Shown one piece after another: positions 8,732 to 10,113 of a stretch of DNA of 10,113 nt. Source of the stretch: an uncultured Litorilinea sp. (GTDB lineage Bacteria > Chloroflexota > Anaerolineae > Caldilineales > Caldilineaceae); the NCBI GenBank assembly GCA_946885925.1, contig CAMPHP010000062.1, positions 1 through 10,113 of the forward strand. The letters are read 5' to 3'. The position numbers and the translations under genes are program-made. Every line of letters begins with the position of its first letter. Position 1 is the first letter of the stretch. The notes below the pieces were generated by a model that was given only the letters and a program-made list of their open reading frames with translations, made no database searches and was not told where the DNA came from.

Positions 8732-8761
8732 TTGACAGAGCTATATCTTCCTGCGTATGAT
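8732..8761 (+). promoter_or_regulatory. Sigma70-type promoter of the beta-lactamase-family gene
   Basis: A perfect -35 box TTGACA (8732-8737) is followed after 18 bases by TATGAT (8756-8761), five of six matches to the -10 consensus. The AT-rich segment just upstream could act as an UP element. The -10 box overlaps an in-frame ATG at 8757, so a transcript starting near 8768 could not use that codon. A perfect TATAAT at 8775-8780 is a possible second -10 box but has no good -35 partner. Confidence 0.7.
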
Positions 8762-8822
8762 CTGTATACCTCATTATAATTTCTTCAGATGCCTTAAAAC
8801 TGCCAGCCTAGAAAGAACTATC

Positions 8823-9962
8823 ATGCTAGCCTATTATGAGCCGGAAGAAGCCGGGTTCGCGCCAGAGCGTTTGCAGCGCCTCTATCGCACGTTGGATGAA
8901 GCCGCCGCCAATGGGACAATTCCAGGCGCAGCAGCGTTGGTTGCGCGTGGGAGCAAGGCTGTAGCTCCCTTTGCTGTGGGCCGGCAATATCCAGAGAAGC
9001 CAGAGCCAGCCATTTCAGTCGATAGTATCTTTCTAGTCGCATCGGTGACAAAGCCTGTGGTAGCAGCGGCGGTGATGCTGCTTGTGGAACAGGGGAAGTT
9101 GCTGCTTAGTGACCGGGTGGCTGACCATCTGCCGGAGTTTGGCAACCGGGGCAAGGAGGATGTGCGTGTCCATCATCTGTTGACCCACACATCGGGGTTG
9201 CCGGATATGCTGCCGGAGAATGTGGAGTTGCGCCGCCAACATGCCCCTCTGTCCGAATTTGTGCGCCGTATCTTTGACCTAGAACTGGATTTTGCGCCGG
9301 GGACGCGCGTCCAATATCAAAGCACAGGGATTGCGCTGCTGGGCGAGATTGTCGAGCGCATTAGCGGGATGGCATTGCCCGACTTCTTGCGCCAGAAGTT
9401 CTTCATTCCGCTACGCATGCAGGACACAAGTCTGGGCGTGGGCGAATTAGACCAGAGCCGGATTGTGCATGTCCATTTGCCGGAGGATATGCACGGGGTG
9501 GATTGGGGCTGGAATCACCCGTATTGGTGGAATTTTGGTGCGCCGTGGGGGGGTATGTTTACTACGGTCAGTGACTATTTCCGCTTTTGCCAAATGTTCC
9601 TCAATCAGGGCAAATGGGAGGGGAACTCTATTCTCTCTCCTGCTACAGTCAACGCTATGATCGGTGATCAATCCACAGCGATTGTACGTGCCTTCGATCC
9701 AGACCGGAGTGGCATGGTCTGGGGCCAAACGTGGGGGCTGGGCTGGACGCTCCCAGGCCATCGCGTGCCTGATGGCGGGCGAGCTTTCTTTGGCGATCTC
9801 TCCTCCCCCGTAACTTTTGGGCATGGAGGGGCGACAGGCACCGTGGTTTGGGTGGATCCTGTGCCAGAAGTGGTCTGCATCCTCTTTACCAACGAGCCAT
9901 TGGCACTCCGCAATGGGCTGTTGGGGCGCTGTTCAAATTTGGTCGCGGCTGCGGCACTCTGA
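8823..9962 (+). CDS. Serine beta-lactamase/esterase-family hydrolase
   Basis: This is a 379-residue member of the class C beta-lactamase-like (PF00144) serine hydrolases, a family covering esterases, D-aminopeptidases, carboxypeptidases and true beta-lactamases. The catalytic serine and lysine are in ASVTKPV (S74, K77). The second motif is YQS (Y165-S167) within QYQSTGIALLGEIVE. The third is HGG (334-336) in FGHGGATGT, in place of the KTG of classical beta-lactamases. VHHLLTHTSGLPD (about 116-128) is a family hallmark. There is no signal peptide or membrane segment, so the protein is probably cytoplasmic, which argues for an esterase or peptidase rather than a periplasmic antibiotic-degrading enzyme. 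The ATG at 8823 is chosen because the in-frame ATG at 8757 lies inside the promoter -10 box and its extra 22 residues do not resemble the family; the ribosome binding site (GAAAGA) is weak. The gene has its own promoter and no evident functional link to the upstream operon. Confidence 0.9.
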   Translation: MLAYYEPEEAGFAPERLQRLYRTLDEAAANGTIPGAAALVARGSKAVAPFAVGRQYPEKPEPAISVDSIFLVASVTKPVVAAAVMLLVEQGKLLLSDRVADHLPEFGNRGKEDVRVHHLLTHTSGLPDMLPENVELRRQHAPLSEFVRRIFDLELDFAPGTRVQYQSTGIALLGEIVERISGMALPDFLRQKFFIPLRMQDTSLGVGELDQSRIVHVHLPEDMHGVDWGWNHPYWWNFGAPWGGMFTTVSDYFRFCQMFLNQGKWEGNSILSPATVNAMIGDQSTAIVRAFDPDRSGMVWGQTWGLGWTLPGHRVPDGGRAFFGDLSSPVTFGHGGATGTVVWVDPVPEVVCILFTNEPLALRNGLLGRCSNLVAAAAL

Positions 9963-10034
9963 TCCGATCAGCAGGGGACAGGTGCCTAGAAGAATACTCT
10001 CTTTCGCATATAGGTAGCAGGCTGAGCTGGGAAC

Positions 10035-10056
10035 AGATGAACCTCTTGGTTCGTCT
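10035..10056 (+). other. Compact hairpin near the right edge
   Basis: AGATGAACC (10035-10043) pairs with GGTTCGTCT (10048-10056) over nine positions (eight Watson-Crick pairs and one G-U) around the four-base loop TCTT. No T-run follows, so it is not a standard terminator. It encloses the ATG at 10037 that may start the next gene, so it could hide that start codon. It could also be the 3' structure of the preceding transcript. Confidence 0.4.
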
Positions 10057-10113
10057 ATTGGAAGCGGCGTCATCTCAACGTATCGCGTTCCTGCTGGCCC
10101 AACTTTATAGAGA
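10037..10113 (+). CDS. Possible start of a gene cut by the window edge
   Basis: From the ATG at 10037 the frame is open to the end of the window, about 25 codons, beginning MNLLVRLLEAASSQRIAFLL, a leucine-rich and probably helical stretch. No strong ribosome binding site is present (only GGGAA upstream), and the same frame is also open far upstream, so openness is weak evidence. No family was recognised. Confidence 0.22.
   Translation, partial: MNLLVRLLEAASSQRIAFLLAQLYR

Noticed and set aside
9957..9973. Short inverted repeat CTGAT/ATCAG at the stop of the beta-lactamase-family gene
   Set aside because: Five pairs with a three-base loop and no T-run are too weak to call a terminator.

Overview
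The window is ordinary bacterial chromosome with long, uninterrupted genes, all on the + strand and at moderate GC. It carries a branched-chain amino acid and anaplerotic block: leuB (3-isopropylmalate dehydrogenase), ppc (phosphoenolpyruvate carboxylase), a HAD-IIA family phosphatase, cimA ((R)-citramalate synthase) and ilvD (dihydroxy-acid dehydratase). A separately transcribed serine beta-lactamase/esterase-family gene follows. The protein texture and the use of a citramalate synthase would fit a Chloroflexota-like bacterium. That is an impression from sequence alone; no marker gene is present and confidence is low to moderate.

Layout. Positions 1-138 hold a short 15-base tandem repeat and the leuB leader. 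From 139 to 6569, leuB, ppc, the HAD gene and cimA lie head to tail with gaps of 24 and 39 bases and a 4-base ATGA overlap, so they are probably one operon. A 152-base gap (6570-6721) contains two clear inverted repeats and a good ribosome binding site for ilvD (6722-8413). A rho-independent terminator (8456-8491) ends the ilvD transcript. After a gene-poor stretch, a strong sigma70-type promoter (8732-8761) drives the beta-lactamase-family gene (8823-9962). The last 150 bases hold a compact hairpin and possibly the first codons of another gene.

How the genes fit together. CimA condenses pyruvate and acetyl-CoA to citramalate. The isomerase LeuCD (not in the window) and LeuB convert this to 2-oxobutyrate, the isoleucine precursor, so threonine is not needed. 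LeuB also serves leucine synthesis. IlvD makes the 2-oxo acids for valine, leucine and isoleucine. PPC makes oxaloacetate from phosphoenolpyruvate, replenishing the TCA cycle and the aspartate family. Placing ppc between leuB and cimA suggests that carbon flow at the PEP/pyruvate node is co-controlled. The HAD phosphatase has no assigned substrate.

I found no mobile element, CRISPR array, tRNA, rRNA or defence system, and nothing I would call a novel system. The points most worth checking are the ppc/HAD placement inside an isoleucine/leucine operon, the structured ilvD leader, the promoter that fixes the start of the beta-lactamase-family gene, and the hairpin at the right edge.
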